Shown: positions 42,052 through 48,798 of the stretch, one piece after another | Layout: each line of letters begins with the position of its first letter | How positions within the stretch are numbered: the stretch's first letter is position 1 | Program-made: the position numbers and the translations under genes | Notes under the pieces: model-generated | Told to the model about the DNA's origin: nothing | The model's database searches: none | The model's input: the letters and a program-made list of their open reading frames with translations, nothing else | Source of the DNA: a virus | DNA: 60,977 bases | Strand: one strand, 5' to 3' | Virus record (IMG/VR): IMGVR_UViG_3300021519_000001 | Coordinates: 1-60,977 of that record

Positions 42052-42308
42052 ACAACGCGCCTCATCTCTTCAAAATAAACAGGCGCATCATGTTCAATGC
42101 GAAAAATCACATCCGGATGCAAAACCCCGCTCAAGTCCACATTACTGTTAGGCAAAAACACCGAAATCAACGTCCATACCTCCGGATAGTCCGGCTCCAA
42201 CTTCAGGCCCGACATGGGCTCAACAGAGCCAACTTCCGCCGGCTCATACTCAAAAAAACATTTGAGGTCAAGCCCTAATTCATCACATTCGTACAAGAAT
42301 TCGTACAT
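42048..42308 (-). CDS. Small acidic protein, unknown function
   Basis: This 86-residue protein has LKCFFEYEPAEVGSVEPMSGLKLEPDYPEVWTLISVFL, resembling an unnamed family with an EYxPAExGS...LEPDYPE core seen in phages. It is acidic and beta-rich. TGGGGTG lies just upstream of the start. It begins three bases after its upstream neighbour. Confidence 0.68.
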   Translation of the reverse strand: MYEFLYECDELGLDLKCFFEYEPAEVGSVEPMSGLKLEPDYPEVWTLISVFLPNSNVDLSGVLHPDVIFRIEHDAPVYFEEMRRVV

Positions 42309-42311
42309 ACA

Positions 42312-42557
42312 TCACCCCACAGTTAAAATTATTAAAATGCCCACAATCAACGAACCTATCGTCACCGGCCACAAAGGCACAGGACGATGGATTGAGGACC
42401 ATCCCATCAAAGCTGCCTGAACAAACTCCTCAGACGATGTCATCTCAGGAGGCTTTGGTTGGTACAGCAGCCCTATCTGTACCTTGCCCGTGTTAAAAGG
42501 CGTTACACGCCCGTTTGCGCTGCTCACAGAGATACATTCATTGGCATTAGTGATCAT
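42312..42557 (-). CDS. Small C-terminally membrane-anchored protein
   Basis: This 81-residue protein has a polar N-terminal half and one C-terminal hydrophobic helix (PLWPVTIGSLIVGILIILTVG), so it may be tail-anchored in the inner membrane. It overlaps the upstream gene by 11 bases. Possible roles include superinfection exclusion, but there is no direct evidence. Confidence 0.62.
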   Translation of the reverse strand: MITNANECISVSSANGRVTPFNTGKVQIGLLYQPKPPEMTSSEEFVQAALMGWSSIHRPVPLWPVTIGSLIVGILIILTVG

Positions 42558-42795
42558 AGGATGCCCCCATTCTTTTCTTGGCCTTCAACGCATCCTCATA
42601 CGCATGCTCAAACCCTTCCAAAAACTTGTCCAACGGCACATCCAACTCAGCAGTCAAAATGGCTGAAGCAACAAGGCACGCGAACCACGCGTCAGCAGGC
42701 TTGACAAAAGTAGTTGCGCAAAAGTTAAGCAGAGTCTGCGCATTGTCCATGATTTGTCCGATGTCTTTATCCACATCGTCCGTCTGTTTAGTCAT
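42547..42795 (-). CDS. First gene of the leftward small-gene operon
   Basis: This 82-residue protein has an acidic helical start (DDVDKDIGQIMDNAQTLLNFCAT) and helices through VPLDKFLEGFEHAYEDALKAKKR. Its start follows the recurrent AGAAAGGATAG leader on this strand and lies 60 bases from a promoter at 42855-42883. Function unknown. Confidence 0.68.
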   Translation of the reverse strand: MTKQTDDVDKDIGQIMDNAQTLLNFCATTFVKPADAWFACLVASAILTAELDVPLDKFLEGFEHAYEDALKAKKRMGASYDH

Positions 42796-42854
42796 ATCAC
42801 TATCCTTTCTTTGTTAATGAAGTTTGTCCGCCTTTTATCTAAGTGGACAGGGTT

Positions 42855-42883
42855 ATTATCATGCTTTTATCTAGTTAGGTCAA
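42855..42883 (-). promoter_or_regulatory. Leftward sigma-70 promoter
   Basis: Read on the minus strand, TTGACC (42883-42878), a 17-base spacer and GATAAT (42860-42855) form a good promoter. It drives the fifteen-gene leftward operon beginning at 42795. AGATAAAAG occurs in the spacer and again 3' of the -10. Confidence 0.78.
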
Positions 42884-43291
42884 TTACTTGGAATGTACTA
42901 TTTCCTAGGGGTTTTCCCTTGGTTAGGGGTTGGGGGTGTTCCGTATAGCGGTGCTGGGTGGATATACAGTGGTTTATGGGGGAGGGGGGATGGGCCGCGG
43001 ACCGAGGGTCAAAAAGGGGAAAAATGGCTCAAAAAGTAATACTAAGGTTTAGGTGCTATAGACCTTTTAGGGGTAAGGTATGTTTTTTTTTTTATTTTTG
43101 TGAGATTTGGCGTAATAGACGTAATGGTGTAAGAACTGAATGAAATCAATACGTTATCAGCATTCGGCAAATTACGTCTGGAGATTCAGTGTAATATTTC
43201 TAGGGGGGCTCCGCGAGATGAAAAGTAAAAAAATAAAAACACACTACACCCTCCAAAAGTTCTATAGGGAGCCCTGATTGCTCTTTGTTGG
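42884..43291. other. Noncoding control region between divergent operons
   Basis: No convincing gene is seen in these 408 bases. It holds G-rich runs at about 42907-42935 and 42979-43001, a short hairpin ACCTT/AAGGT (43062-43079) followed by a run of eleven T at 43082-43093, and AT-rich sequence to 43250. The strand bias and T run suggest a transcription barrier, and the AT-rich part could be an origin; neither is proved. Short frames here lack coding character. Confidence 0.6.
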
Positions 43292-43320
43292 TTGACTCTG
43301 AGGGCGACACGCGATATACT
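43292..43320 (+). promoter_or_regulatory. Promoter for the small-terminase operon
   Basis: TTGACT (43292-43297), a 17-base spacer and TATACT (43315-43320) form a strong host-type promoter. The first ATG follows 29 bases downstream, after GGGAG. Confidence 0.8.
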
Positions 43321-43348
43321 CGTGGTAGTTCTTTTACGGGAGTTAATG

Positions 43349-43564
43349 ATGGTACATATTGATCAGGGAATAGCCCTGCCAACCAATCGATCCAAATATC
43401 CTTTTGGGGAGATGGAGGCGGGCGATAGCATCCTGTTTGGCGTTCGCAAGCAGGCAGAGAGTTGTCGTGTGGCTGCCCTTCGATTCACACGTGTGCATCA
43501 GCCCAAATGGGTATTTACGCTGCGCAAGGTGGACAATGGTTGGCGTTTGTGGAGAATCAGCTAA
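43349..43564 (+). CDS. Conserved small protein upstream of terminase small subunit
   Basis: I use the ATG at 43349, six bases after GGGAG, giving 71 residues (MVHIDQGIALPTNRSKYPFGEME ...). The pattern KYPFGEMEAGDSILFG and VHQPKWVFTLRKVDNGWRLWRI resembles a compact beta domain recurrent in phages. The stop overlaps the terminase start by one base (TAATG). Function unknown; DNA-related by association only. Confidence 0.75.
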   Translation: MVHIDQGIALPTNRSKYPFGEMEAGDSILFGVRKQAESCRVAALRFTRVHQPKWVFTLRKVDNGWRLWRIS

Positions 43565-44232
43565 TGGCCAAGAAAGACGTCTACAACGTTCCACCGGTTA
43601 TGCCGGACAAAGCACAAAAGCGAATGACTACAGAAGTGGCTCCGCTGCGGCAGCAGCGTAGGAAGCTGACGCCTAAGGAATGGACCTTTGTTACCGAGCT
43701 TGTGAGTGGTGACGGACGGGTGACCATGAAAGAGGCTGCCATAAGGGCCGGATACAAGTCCACCAGCGCTTCTGTCATGGCATGGAAGCTTACCCACCCC
43801 GACATCAATCCACACGTTGTAGCGGCCATTCAAGCCTATCGTGCTGAGTTGGCATCCAAATACAACACGTCTTACGAGCGCCACATGCGTGATTTGCAAA
43901 CCATTCGCGATAAAGCTTTGGATGCCGGTGCATTTGCTGCAGCAGTCCAAGCAGAGTATCGTAGGGGTCAAGCCTTGGGAACGATCTATGTGGAGCGCAA
44001 AGAGATCCGCCACGGCACAATTGACAGCATGAGCAAGGAAGAAGTGCAGCGCAAGCTTGACGAGCTTAAAAAGCTGTATGGTGGGCCTCCACCCACTGCC
44101 TTGATCGATGCGGACACGGGAGTGGTGATTGAAAGTGCAGCAAGAGAAAAAGACCCCGATTTCGACGCGGGAGTGGAGCAGCCTCCGCCTGACATCTTTG
44201 AGCAAGATTTGGGAGGATCAGATGACACCTGA
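43564..44232 (+). CDS. terS: Terminase small subunit
   Basis: The start at 43564 overlaps the previous stop and follows GGAG, giving 222 residues. It has a helix-turn-helix-like N-terminal part (LTPKEWTFVTELVSGDGRVTMKEAAIRAGYKSTSASVMAWKLTHPDINPHVV) and a helical oligomerisation part (ELASKYNTSYERHMRDLQTIRDKALDAGAFAAAVQAEYRRGQALG), matching the Terminase_2 type of small subunits that recognise packaging sites. It is separated from the large subunit by 6 kb of small genes, which is unusual. Confidence 0.85.
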   Translation: MAKKDVYNVPPVMPDKAQKRMTTEVAPLRQQRRKLTPKEWTFVTELVSGDGRVTMKEAAIRAGYKSTSASVMAWKLTHPDINPHVVAAIQAYRAELASKYNTSYERHMRDLQTIRDKALDAGAFAAAVQAEYRRGQALGTIYVERKEIRHGTIDSMSKEEVQRKLDELKKLYGGPPPTALIDADTGVVIESAAREKDPDFDAGVEQPPPDIFEQDLGGSDDT

Positions 44233-44626
44233 AGCTAGGTTTTCGATAAGAGTACGAGAGGGCCTTTCACGTTGCAATATTGAACGCATTGAAAATCGCG
44301 TCAACCTTGGCATTCCTGACATGTTGGTGGGTGTTGGGGATCGGTTTATTCCAATCGAATTGAAAGTGGTGGCTAGGGGTTTAAAGGTGGGCTTGCGGCC
44401 ACATCAGATTGCTTTCATGATTCGGCATACTGTTCAGCACAGGCCCTGCTTTGTGCTTGTGCTTGACATGGGTAACACACTACGCCCTTCAACCATTCGC
44501 TTGTACCATGGGCGCGATGCCATGCAATTGGCTGCAGAGGGCCTAAGGCTTATCCCGATACAGTCTTGGCCATCGCGTGGCATGCCTTGGGGGGAACTAG
44601 AGGAAACCCTAGGTTTAGTAAAATAA
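44222..44626 (+). CDS. VRR-NUC domain nuclease
   Basis: With the ATG at 44222 after GGAGG, this is a 134-residue protein. RVNLGIPDMLVGVGDRFIPIELKVV gives the G-x-PD ... E-x-K nuclease core, followed by GLRPHQIAFMIRH, the conserved Gln helix of stand-alone VRR-NUC proteins. Such enzymes act on branched or replicating DNA, for example resolving Holliday junctions. It overlaps the terminase small subunit by 11 bases, suggesting a role in processing DNA before packaging. Confidence 0.85.
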   Translation: MTPEARFSIRVREGLSRCNIERIENRVNLGIPDMLVGVGDRFIPIELKVVARGLKVGLRPHQIAFMIRHTVQHRPCFVLVLDMGNTLRPSTIRLYHGRDAMQLAAEGLRLIPIQSWPSRGMPWGELEETLGLVK

Positions 44627-44639
44627 ATGTAAATAAGTG

Positions 44640-44667
44640 TTGCAAGGTACAAAAACCTTGTTATACT
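44640..44667 (+). promoter_or_regulatory. Promoter with palindromic operator in spacer
   Basis: TTGCAA (44640-44645), a 16-base spacer and TATACT (44662-44667). The perfect inverted repeat CAAGGT-ACAAAA-ACCTTG (44643-44660) overlaps the end of the -35 and fills the spacer, the position of a classical repressor site. A GCCGG/CCGG hairpin follows in the leader at about 44674-44690. Confidence 0.75.
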
Positions 44668-44715
44668 GGCGATGCCGGTGCTTGATCCGGTGACCTTAGA
44701 AAGAAGAGAGCAGAT

Positions 44716-44955
44716 ATGAAATTATCAGTTGATTTACTTGACAATCATGTCAAGAGTGCAGTCGTCGACATTGGTGCAAACAATGGCTATGTTGAGGTCT
44801 TTGTATCGGGGGGTGTTGTGCATCTCAATGTGTTTAATAAAGGTGGTGACGTAGTCCATGACTATGCCATCACCACTGCAGACCTAAGGAAGAACTTGGG
44901 TAAAGGTTCCACTACCCCTAAGTTTGAGCCCGCTCAAGAACACTACGAAGACTAG
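44716..44955 (+). CDS. Small accessory protein
   Basis: This 79-residue protein has MKLSVDLLDNHVKSAVVDIGANNGYVEVFVSGGVVHLNVF, a beta-rich core, with an acidic tail. The ribosome leader AGAAAGAAGAGAG precedes it. It is the first gene after the operator-bearing promoter. No family recognised. Confidence 0.65.
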   Translation: MKLSVDLLDNHVKSAVVDIGANNGYVEVFVSGGVVHLNVFNKGGDVVHDYAITTADLRKNLGKGSTTPKFEPAQEHYED

Positions 44956-44968
44956 AAAGGATAGAGAA

Positions 44969-45127
44969 ATGACTCAGTTGACGATTGATTTAAGCGAATC
45001 GGACGATGCAATGATTCGCGCAAATGCCCGTAGTGCGGTGGCCAATGGTGAATACTATGGCGACTTTGATTATGCTTATGAATGCGAGTGGCGTTATTTT
45101 GAAGACGACCTTGCATATCAAAATTGA
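44969..45127 (+). CDS. Small acidic accessory protein
   Basis: The start is set at 44969 by the leader AGAAAGGATAGAGAA immediately upstream; an upstream start would overlap the previous gene. The 52 residues are acidic with many Tyr (NGEYYGDFDYAYECEWRYFEDD). This composition could suit a DNA mimic, but there is no direct evidence. Confidence 0.62.
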   Translation: MTQLTIDLSESDDAMIRANARSAVANGEYYGDFDYAYECEWRYFEDDLAYQN

Positions 45128-45149
45128 TTAACTTAGAAAGGATAGAGAA

Positions 45150-45398
45150 ATGGAACGTACTGACGTGTGGTTTGGTTCAATGACTCATGGCAACTTTTCT
45201 GTTGGCCGTGACGATGAAGAGCAAATGGTGGTCATTCATTCAATCGATGAGCGCTCGTTTATGCTTGCCGATGATGCGGACGATTACATGTTTGAGAAAG
45301 GCTATGACAGTTACGTTGTTCCTTCTGAATTCACTGGAACAATTGTATTTTCAAAAGAGTATGTGAGATTGTTAAGAACAGAAAGGATAGAGAAATGA
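45150..45398 (+). CDS. Small acidic accessory protein
   Basis: This 82-residue protein follows CTTAGAAAGGATAGAGAA. It has a beta-rich first half (WFGSMTHGNFSVGRDDEEQMVVIHSIDE) and DDADDYMFEKGYDSYVV. Its last codons (RTERIEK) are encoded by the next gene's ribosome leader, with which it overlaps. Function unknown. Confidence 0.64.
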   Translation: MERTDVWFGSMTHGNFSVGRDDEEQMVVIHSIDERSFMLADDADDYMFEKGYDSYVVPSEFTGTIVFSKEYVRLLRTERIEK

Positions 45399-45799
45399 AA
45401 ACATACAAAGTGATTGCCCGTTCAATCCATTACATGACGGCCGAGATTCAAGCTGATAATGAAGATAAGGCTTGGGCGCTTGCAGCAGAAATGGACGCGC
45501 TGCTGTTCAGCACAGTTTTTGATAAAGATACTTGCTGTGATTGGGAAATTTATAAGGTGGAAGAAGTAGCACCGGTGCTGCGCAGCCTTACCCCTGAAGA
45601 GCTTGCTTTTGTTGACGCATATCTGAAATGTGTGGCCGTTGCTGATCGCGAAGATGTCGTTCGCTTTGTTCGCGCCACTAGTGAAGAGCGCAGCAGCCGA
45701 GAATTTTACGATTCAATGTCTGATGTGTACACGTCAATTTGCGATGCCAAGGAAATGTGGTATTTCGCTGTTGATTTTGCTAAGGAGAGTACAAAATGA
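45395..45799 (+). CDS. Accessory protein with DpnD/PcfM-like N-terminus
   Basis: This 134-residue protein begins MKTYKVIARSIHYMTAEIQADNEDKAWALAAEMD, which resembles the small DpnD-PcfM-like fold of mobile elements. The second half is helical and acidic (LTPEELAFVDAYLKCVAVADREDVVRFV). It starts after AGAAAGGATAGAGAA. Function unknown. Confidence 0.62.
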   Translation: MKTYKVIARSIHYMTAEIQADNEDKAWALAAEMDALLFSTVFDKDTCCDWEIYKVEEVAPVLRSLTPEELAFVDAYLKCVAVADREDVVRFVRATSEERSSREFYDSMSDVYTSICDAKEMWYFAVDFAKESTK

Positions 45800-45957
45800 T
45801 AGTGTCTGAATTAATGGCTGCGCTCGCTAATTTGCCGCAAGATTTGCCCATCGTGATATGGGATGCCGGCACCCGTTTAGGGCTTGCTCATGTTGACGAT
45901 AGCTTTATTGAAGACGAATACCCGCGCGTTGAGTTCAACACCGACCGCGACGATTAA
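45796..45957 (+). CDS. Small acidic protein
   Basis: A 53-residue frame in ATGA overlap with the previous stop. It has SELMAALANLPQDLPIVIWDAGTRLGLAHVDDSF, a common small phage pattern (helix then LPQDLPV strand), and an acidic tail. Coupled translation is likely. Function unknown. Confidence 0.68.
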   Translation: MIVSELMAALANLPQDLPIVIWDAGTRLGLAHVDDSFIEDEYPRVEFNTDRDD

Positions 45958-45974
45958 CTTAGAAAGAATAGAAA

Positions 45975-46220
45975 ATGCCAATCTATAAATATGACGTGTG
46001 CTTTCCTAACTCTCAAAGTGTGATTCGCACCTTCCCTTCCCTTACTCGCGCTCGTGACTTTATGCGCGTTATGTCCGCCGATGACTTGCCTTTTTTGGTG
46101 ATGCCATGGGACGAAAACAGTAGCCCCTTAATTGTGCGACGCGTGAAAACCCCTAGAAAATATCACACACAAAAGGCCGTAAAGCTTGATATAATTGGTC
46201 CCTCACAACAGAAAGGATAG
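45975..46220 (+). CDS. Small accessory protein
   Basis: This 81-residue protein has a leader AGAAAGAATAGAA. It contains a compact N-terminal part (YKYDVCFPNSQSVIRTFPSLTRARDFMRVMS) and a basic C-terminus (RRVKTPRKYHTQKAVK). Its last codons overlap the promoter and ribosome leader of the next gene. Function unknown. Confidence 0.6.
   Translation: MPIYKYDVCFPNSQSVIRTFPSLTRARDFMRVMSADDLPFLVMPWDENSSPLIVRRVKTPRKYHTQKAVKLDIIGPSQQKG
46187..46195 (+). promoter_or_regulatory. Extended -10 promoter candidate
   Basis: TG-A-TATAAT is a perfect extended -10 element inside the end of the preceding gene, 28 bases before the next ATG. No clear -35 hexamer was found at 16-18 bases upstream, as is common for extended -10 promoters. 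Confidence 0.6.
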
Positions 46221-46223
46221 AGT

Positions 46224-46928
46224 ATGTTAAAAACAGTCAGAATCAGCGCGAACAGCAAAACCGGCCCAATTGCAGTTACTTATCGCAGTGGGGAACATGA
46301 AACCTATGGCACATGTCCGACTAGCTGCAGCCTTCACCCCAAAAGTGAAACCGGCACGGCCCAAATTGACAGCGAATATCTACAGGCCGTTTTCGACAGC
46401 GTCCCGCGTGGTGGTCAAGCTTGGACCTATTCACATTTCACGGCCGAGGCGCTCCCCTTCCCTCAGCCAAATAAAACAGTGATAAACGCAAGCTGCGACA
46501 CAACGGCCGAGGCGGTGCGGGCTTTTGAATTAGGCCGTCCCGCTGTGTATGCTGCGCCCTTGGAAACCGCGGACCAGTGGCCGCAGAAAATCCACGGCAT
46601 TAATTTTGTGCAGTGCCCTGCAGAGCTTGCCGACAATTTCAGTTGTCAACAGTGCGGCGGTGGCCGTCCCTTGTGTGCGCGTCCCTTCCGCGAATTTGTC
46701 GTTGTTTTTGTTGCCCATGGCACCGGAAAAAAGAAAGTAGGAAAAGACGAAAAAGGCGGGTGTTATGCTGCAAGTGGACCGGTAGCGATACAGTGGCACA
46801 AAACCCGAACTACTGGCGCGCCTAATGATGCTGCAGCCCTTCGCGAATTTGTGCGGACTCTCCCGCATGGTTCTTTTTTGCGCCACCATATCGCGGGCGA
46901 TTGCGGCCTAGAATTGGGGGCCCCTTGA
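46224..46928 (+). CDS. Cys-rich accessory protein
   Basis: This 234-residue protein contains TGPIAVTYRSGEHETYGTCPTSCSLHP (near residues 13-39), a central region with NASCDTTAEAVRAF, and CQQCGGGRPLCARPF (about 141-155), giving several CxxC-type pairs that may bind metal or Fe-S. The VTYRSGEH ... CPTSC pattern recurs in phages without a known role. It has its own extended -10 promoter and an AGAAAGGATAGAG leader. The end RHHIAGDCGLELGAP is followed by a possible micropeptide. Confidence 0.65.
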   Translation: MLKTVRISANSKTGPIAVTYRSGEHETYGTCPTSCSLHPKSETGTAQIDSEYLQAVFDSVPRGGQAWTYSHFTAEALPFPQPNKTVINASCDTTAEAVRAFELGRPAVYAAPLETADQWPQKIHGINFVQCPAELADNFSCQQCGGGRPLCARPFREFVVVFVAHGTGKKKVGKDEKGGCYAASGPVAIQWHKTRTTGAPNDAAALREFVRTLPHGSFLRHHIAGDCGLELGAP

Positions 46929-46987
46929 TAATCGTAGTCGTTTTAATCTTATTGGTGTTGTGGTGGTTCCTTGATAATTGGGGATAA
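46925..46987 (+). CDS. Possible TTG-start membrane micropeptide
   Basis: A TTG that overlaps the previous TGA opens 20 codons encoding one hydrophobic helix (IIVVVLILLVLWWFLDNWG). GGGGG lies about six bases upstream. It could be a small membrane effector or simply a chance frame; the strong hydrophobicity and overlap make it worth noting. Confidence 0.35.
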   Translation: MIIVVVLILLVLWWFLDNWG

Positions 46988-47035
46988 CACCTAGAAAATA
47001 AAGTAAAAATATAGTAAAAAGAGTAAATAATGAAC

Positions 47036-47066
47036 TACAATTCAAGCACCGGCACAAATAACCGGT
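47036..47066 (+). promoter_or_regulatory. -10 candidate and leader hairpin before DUF932 gene
   Basis: TACAAT (47036-47041) is followed seven bases later by ACCGG-(nine bases)-CCGGT (47048-47066), a leader hairpin, then AGAAAGAATAG and ATG at 47094. The order -10, hairpin, ribosome leader is the same as at 44662, 48794 and 49310. Confidence 0.5.
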
Positions 47067-47093
47067 ATTCATTAACTTAACAGAAAGAATAGT

Positions 47094-48050
47094 ATGGCTC
47101 ACATGATCGACACAACAACAGGCACCGCAGCAATAGCGTATTCAGGGCTCACACCTTGGCACTCACTAGGGCAACAGCTAACAGCAGGCGCGACAATTCA
47201 GGAATGGACACAACAGGCAGGCCTTGCCTATGATGTGCTTGAGAGTCCCGTTTTATTTAAAACATTGTCCACAAGTGCCCCCCAAGCATGGGCGGATCGA
47301 AAAGTTTTGCATCGGAGCGATACGGGCGCGCCCTTGGCTGTAGTTTCACGCGGGTATAACGTAGTGCAGCCCGCGCAAGTAATGGGGTTTTTTAGTAAGC
47401 TTGTGGATCTTGGCGGGTTCACTATGGAAACCGCGGGCGCTTTAAGTTATGGCCGGAGAGTTTGGGCCTTGGCTAAGGTTAACGAGGGGGCCGATATCGT
47501 AGAAGGCGATACAGTGCGCCCTTATGTTTTGCTTGGCACGTCATACGATGGAACCATGGCCACAATTGCCAAGTTCACCAGTGTTCGCGTGGTATGCAAT
47601 AACACAATTACAGCAGCAATAAACAGCGGTGAATCGCAAATTAGGGTTTTGCACAGTGAGCGCTTTGACGCGGATGATGTCCGGCTGCAGCTAGGAATCG
47701 TCGCGAATCAGTGGGAGCGGTTCCTAGTGCAATCCCGCAAGTTAGCCGGTGAAAGTATGACGGCCGAACAGGCGGACGAATTTGTAACCGAATTATTGAA
47801 GCCCTATCACACCGGCAAAATTGAGATTAAAGACAGTCGCGCATTCAAGCGAATTATTGAATTATTTAACGGGCGCGCCATTGGTTCCGATATTGTGGGC
47901 GTGGCCGGCACGCGGTGGGCGGCCTTGAATGCTGTAACTGAATTGGTGGATCATGAGCGCGGACGATCTGACAATACCCGCATTGAATCTGCTTGGTTTG
48001 GAACCGGTGCAGCTCTTAAAAATAGGGCCCTTGAATTGCTCTCGGGTTAA
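47094..48050 (+). CDS. DUF932 phage/plasmid-like protein
   Basis: This 318-residue protein has the features of DUF932: an N-terminal TPWHSLGQQL, SRGYNVVQPAQVMGFFSKLVD, ETAGALSYGRRVWALAKV, YVLLGTSYDGTMA, a central VRVVCNNTITAA, and a C-terminal ALNAVTELVDHERG. The family is common on plasmids and phages and may protect incoming DNA or act in early takeover; the activity is not settled. Followed by palindromes and tandem terminators, it forms its own unit. Confidence 0.85.
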   Translation: MAHMIDTTTGTAAIAYSGLTPWHSLGQQLTAGATIQEWTQQAGLAYDVLESPVLFKTLSTSAPQAWADRKVLHRSDTGAPLAVVSRGYNVVQPAQVMGFFSKLVDLGGFTMETAGALSYGRRVWALAKVNEGADIVEGDTVRPYVLLGTSYDGTMATIAKFTSVRVVCNNTITAAINSGESQIRVLHSERFDADDVRLQLGIVANQWERFLVQSRKLAGESMTAEQADEFVTELLKPYHTGKIEIKDSRAFKRIIELFNGRAIGSDIVGVAGTRWAALNAVTELVDHERGRSDNTRIESAWFGTGAALKNRALELLSG

Positions 48051-48066
48051 CCATAAAACGGGAGGG

Positions 48067-48081
48067 GCGATATTATATCGC
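48067..48081. repeat. Perfect palindrome GCGATAT-T-ATATCGC
   Basis: The 15-base inverted repeat lies 17 bases after the DUF932 stop and is followed by TTTT; GAGGG and CCCTC flank it and extend the stem. It could act as a weak terminator or regulator site. Confidence 0.75.
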
Positions 48082-48097
48082 TTTTCCCTCTGTAAGG

Positions 48098-48116
48098 TTA
48101 TGCAAAATTTGCATAA
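48098..48116. repeat. Nineteen-base palindrome TTATGCAAAATTTGCATAA
   Basis: TTATGCAAA and TTTGCATAA flank one A. Perfect and AT-rich, it is shaped like a protein-binding operator rather than a terminator. A half-copy TTATGCAAA occurs at 50265, over the promoter before the large terminase gene. Confidence 0.75.
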
Positions 48117-48190
48117 AGTGGCCGGTAAAGTAAACCCTATAAACTAGGCCCTCGGCCCCTGCTGATCGACGCGTCAATCGTGGCGCATGG

Positions 48191-48224
48191 ACCACGGCCC
48201 GCGCTCTGCGGGCCGTGGTTTTTG
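48191..48224 (+). terminator. First of two tandem terminators
   Basis: A perfect 12-pair stem (ACCACGGCCCGC / GCGGGCCGTGGT) with loop GCTCT is followed by five T. Its strength suggests full insulation of the DUF932 unit from downstream genes. Confidence 0.92.
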
Positions 48225-48246
48225 TTCTTTGGGCCGTGGCCCATGG

Positions 48247-48276
48247 CCCGCGGGCCGTTAGGCCCGCGGGGTTTTT
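48247..48276 (+). terminator. Second of two tandem terminators
   Basis: CCCGCGGGCC-GTTA-GGCCCGCGGG forms a perfect ten-pair stem, followed by GTTTTT. It lies 22 bases after the first. Confidence 0.9.
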
Positions 48277-48318
48277 CTCTCTGCTGCCGGTTTTGTTTTC
48301 TTTGATTTTTTCCCTTGA

Positions 48319-48347
48319 ATGGTGGTGGCGGGGGTGGGTGGGCCCGC
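48319..48347. repeat. G-rich 29-base direct repeat, copy 1
   Basis: This 29-base element with GGTGG, GGGGG and GGGTGGG runs is identical to 50063-50091. It may form a G-quadruplex on the plus strand. It lies between tandem terminators and the next promoter. Confidence 0.9.
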
Positions 48348-48369
48348 TGATCTTTTTTTGTTTTATTTG

Positions 48370-48397
48370 TTGCAATCGGCTGGCGCAGTGCTATAAT
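48370..48397 (+). promoter_or_regulatory. Promoter for small accessory genes
   Basis: TTGCAA (48370-48375), a 16-base spacer and TATAAT (48392-48397), with TG-C before the -10 (extended). The ribosome leader CTTAGAAAGGATAGAGAG and ATG follow at 48426. The -35 and spacing match the promoter at 44640. Confidence 0.8.
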
Positions 48398-48425
48398 TTA
48401 GGCTCAACTTAGAAAGGATAGAGAG

Positions 48426-48608
48426 ATGACCGATCAGGAAAAAATTGATTTGCTTGGCGAGGCCTTGAACAATCTTATGCAGTCCGCTGACACTTACATT
48501 GTCGATGGATCTTGGATTGATGAATTGACCCTTGACATTGAAACCGCTAGGGCTTTGCTTAAGAGCATGCCGCCTAAGTCTTGGAACGTGGAGAACTCAA
48601 ATGATTGA
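48426..48608 (+). CDS. Small acidic helical protein
   Basis: This 60-residue protein (MTDQEKIDLLGEALNNLMQSADTYIVD ...) is helical and acidic, with TLDIETARALLKSMP at the end. It follows the strong promoter at 48370 and the recurrent leader, and overlaps the next gene by eight bases. Function unknown. Confidence 0.65.
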   Translation: MTDQEKIDLLGEALNNLMQSADTYIVDGSWIDELTLDIETARALLKSMPPKSWNVENSND

Positions 48609-48798
48609 TGACGCAGATATCCCCCGTTTGGCCGTGCACGTTTCCCGTTGTTGCGAATGGGATGGCGAAGACATTTGCGCCGTGTTCCTTGAAGCTTTGA
48701 CCGATGCTAATTTCCATTCATTAAGGGAAATATTAGAAGAGACAATCAAAAAAGAATTTCAGGAACATGTGTACAAACCCAGTAAAACCGATGTATAA
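48601..48798 (+). CDS. Small acidic protein
   Basis: The start is set at 48601 after GGAG, giving 65 residues. It has VHVSRCCEWDGEDICAVFLEALTDANFHSLREILEETIKKEF, an acidic helical domain with a Cys pair. The end of the frame overlaps the TATAAT of the next promoter. Function unknown. Confidence 0.65.
   Translation: MIDDADIPRLAVHVSRCCEWDGEDICAVFLEALTDANFHSLREILEETIKKEFQEHVYKPSKTDV

Larger units (their letters stand above)
48051..48425. other. Intergenic tract with palindromes, terminators and G-rich repeat
   Basis: No gene is seen in these 375 bases. In order they hold a 15-base palindrome, a 19-base palindrome, a GACGCGTC palindrome near 48168, two tandem terminators, a T/C-rich stretch, the 29-base G-rich repeat and a promoter. 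Confidence 0.8.

Noticed and set aside
42958-43143. A 61-residue frame in the control region, with GGGG before an internal ATG at 43024
   Set aside because: Runs of Phe from a poly-T tract, many Trp and Arg, and no similarity to coding composition; more likely noncoding control sequence.
43200-43382. A 60-residue minus-strand frame facing the terminase operon
   Set aside because: It overlaps the promoter and start of the rightward gene at 43349, and no ribosome site or promoter serves it.
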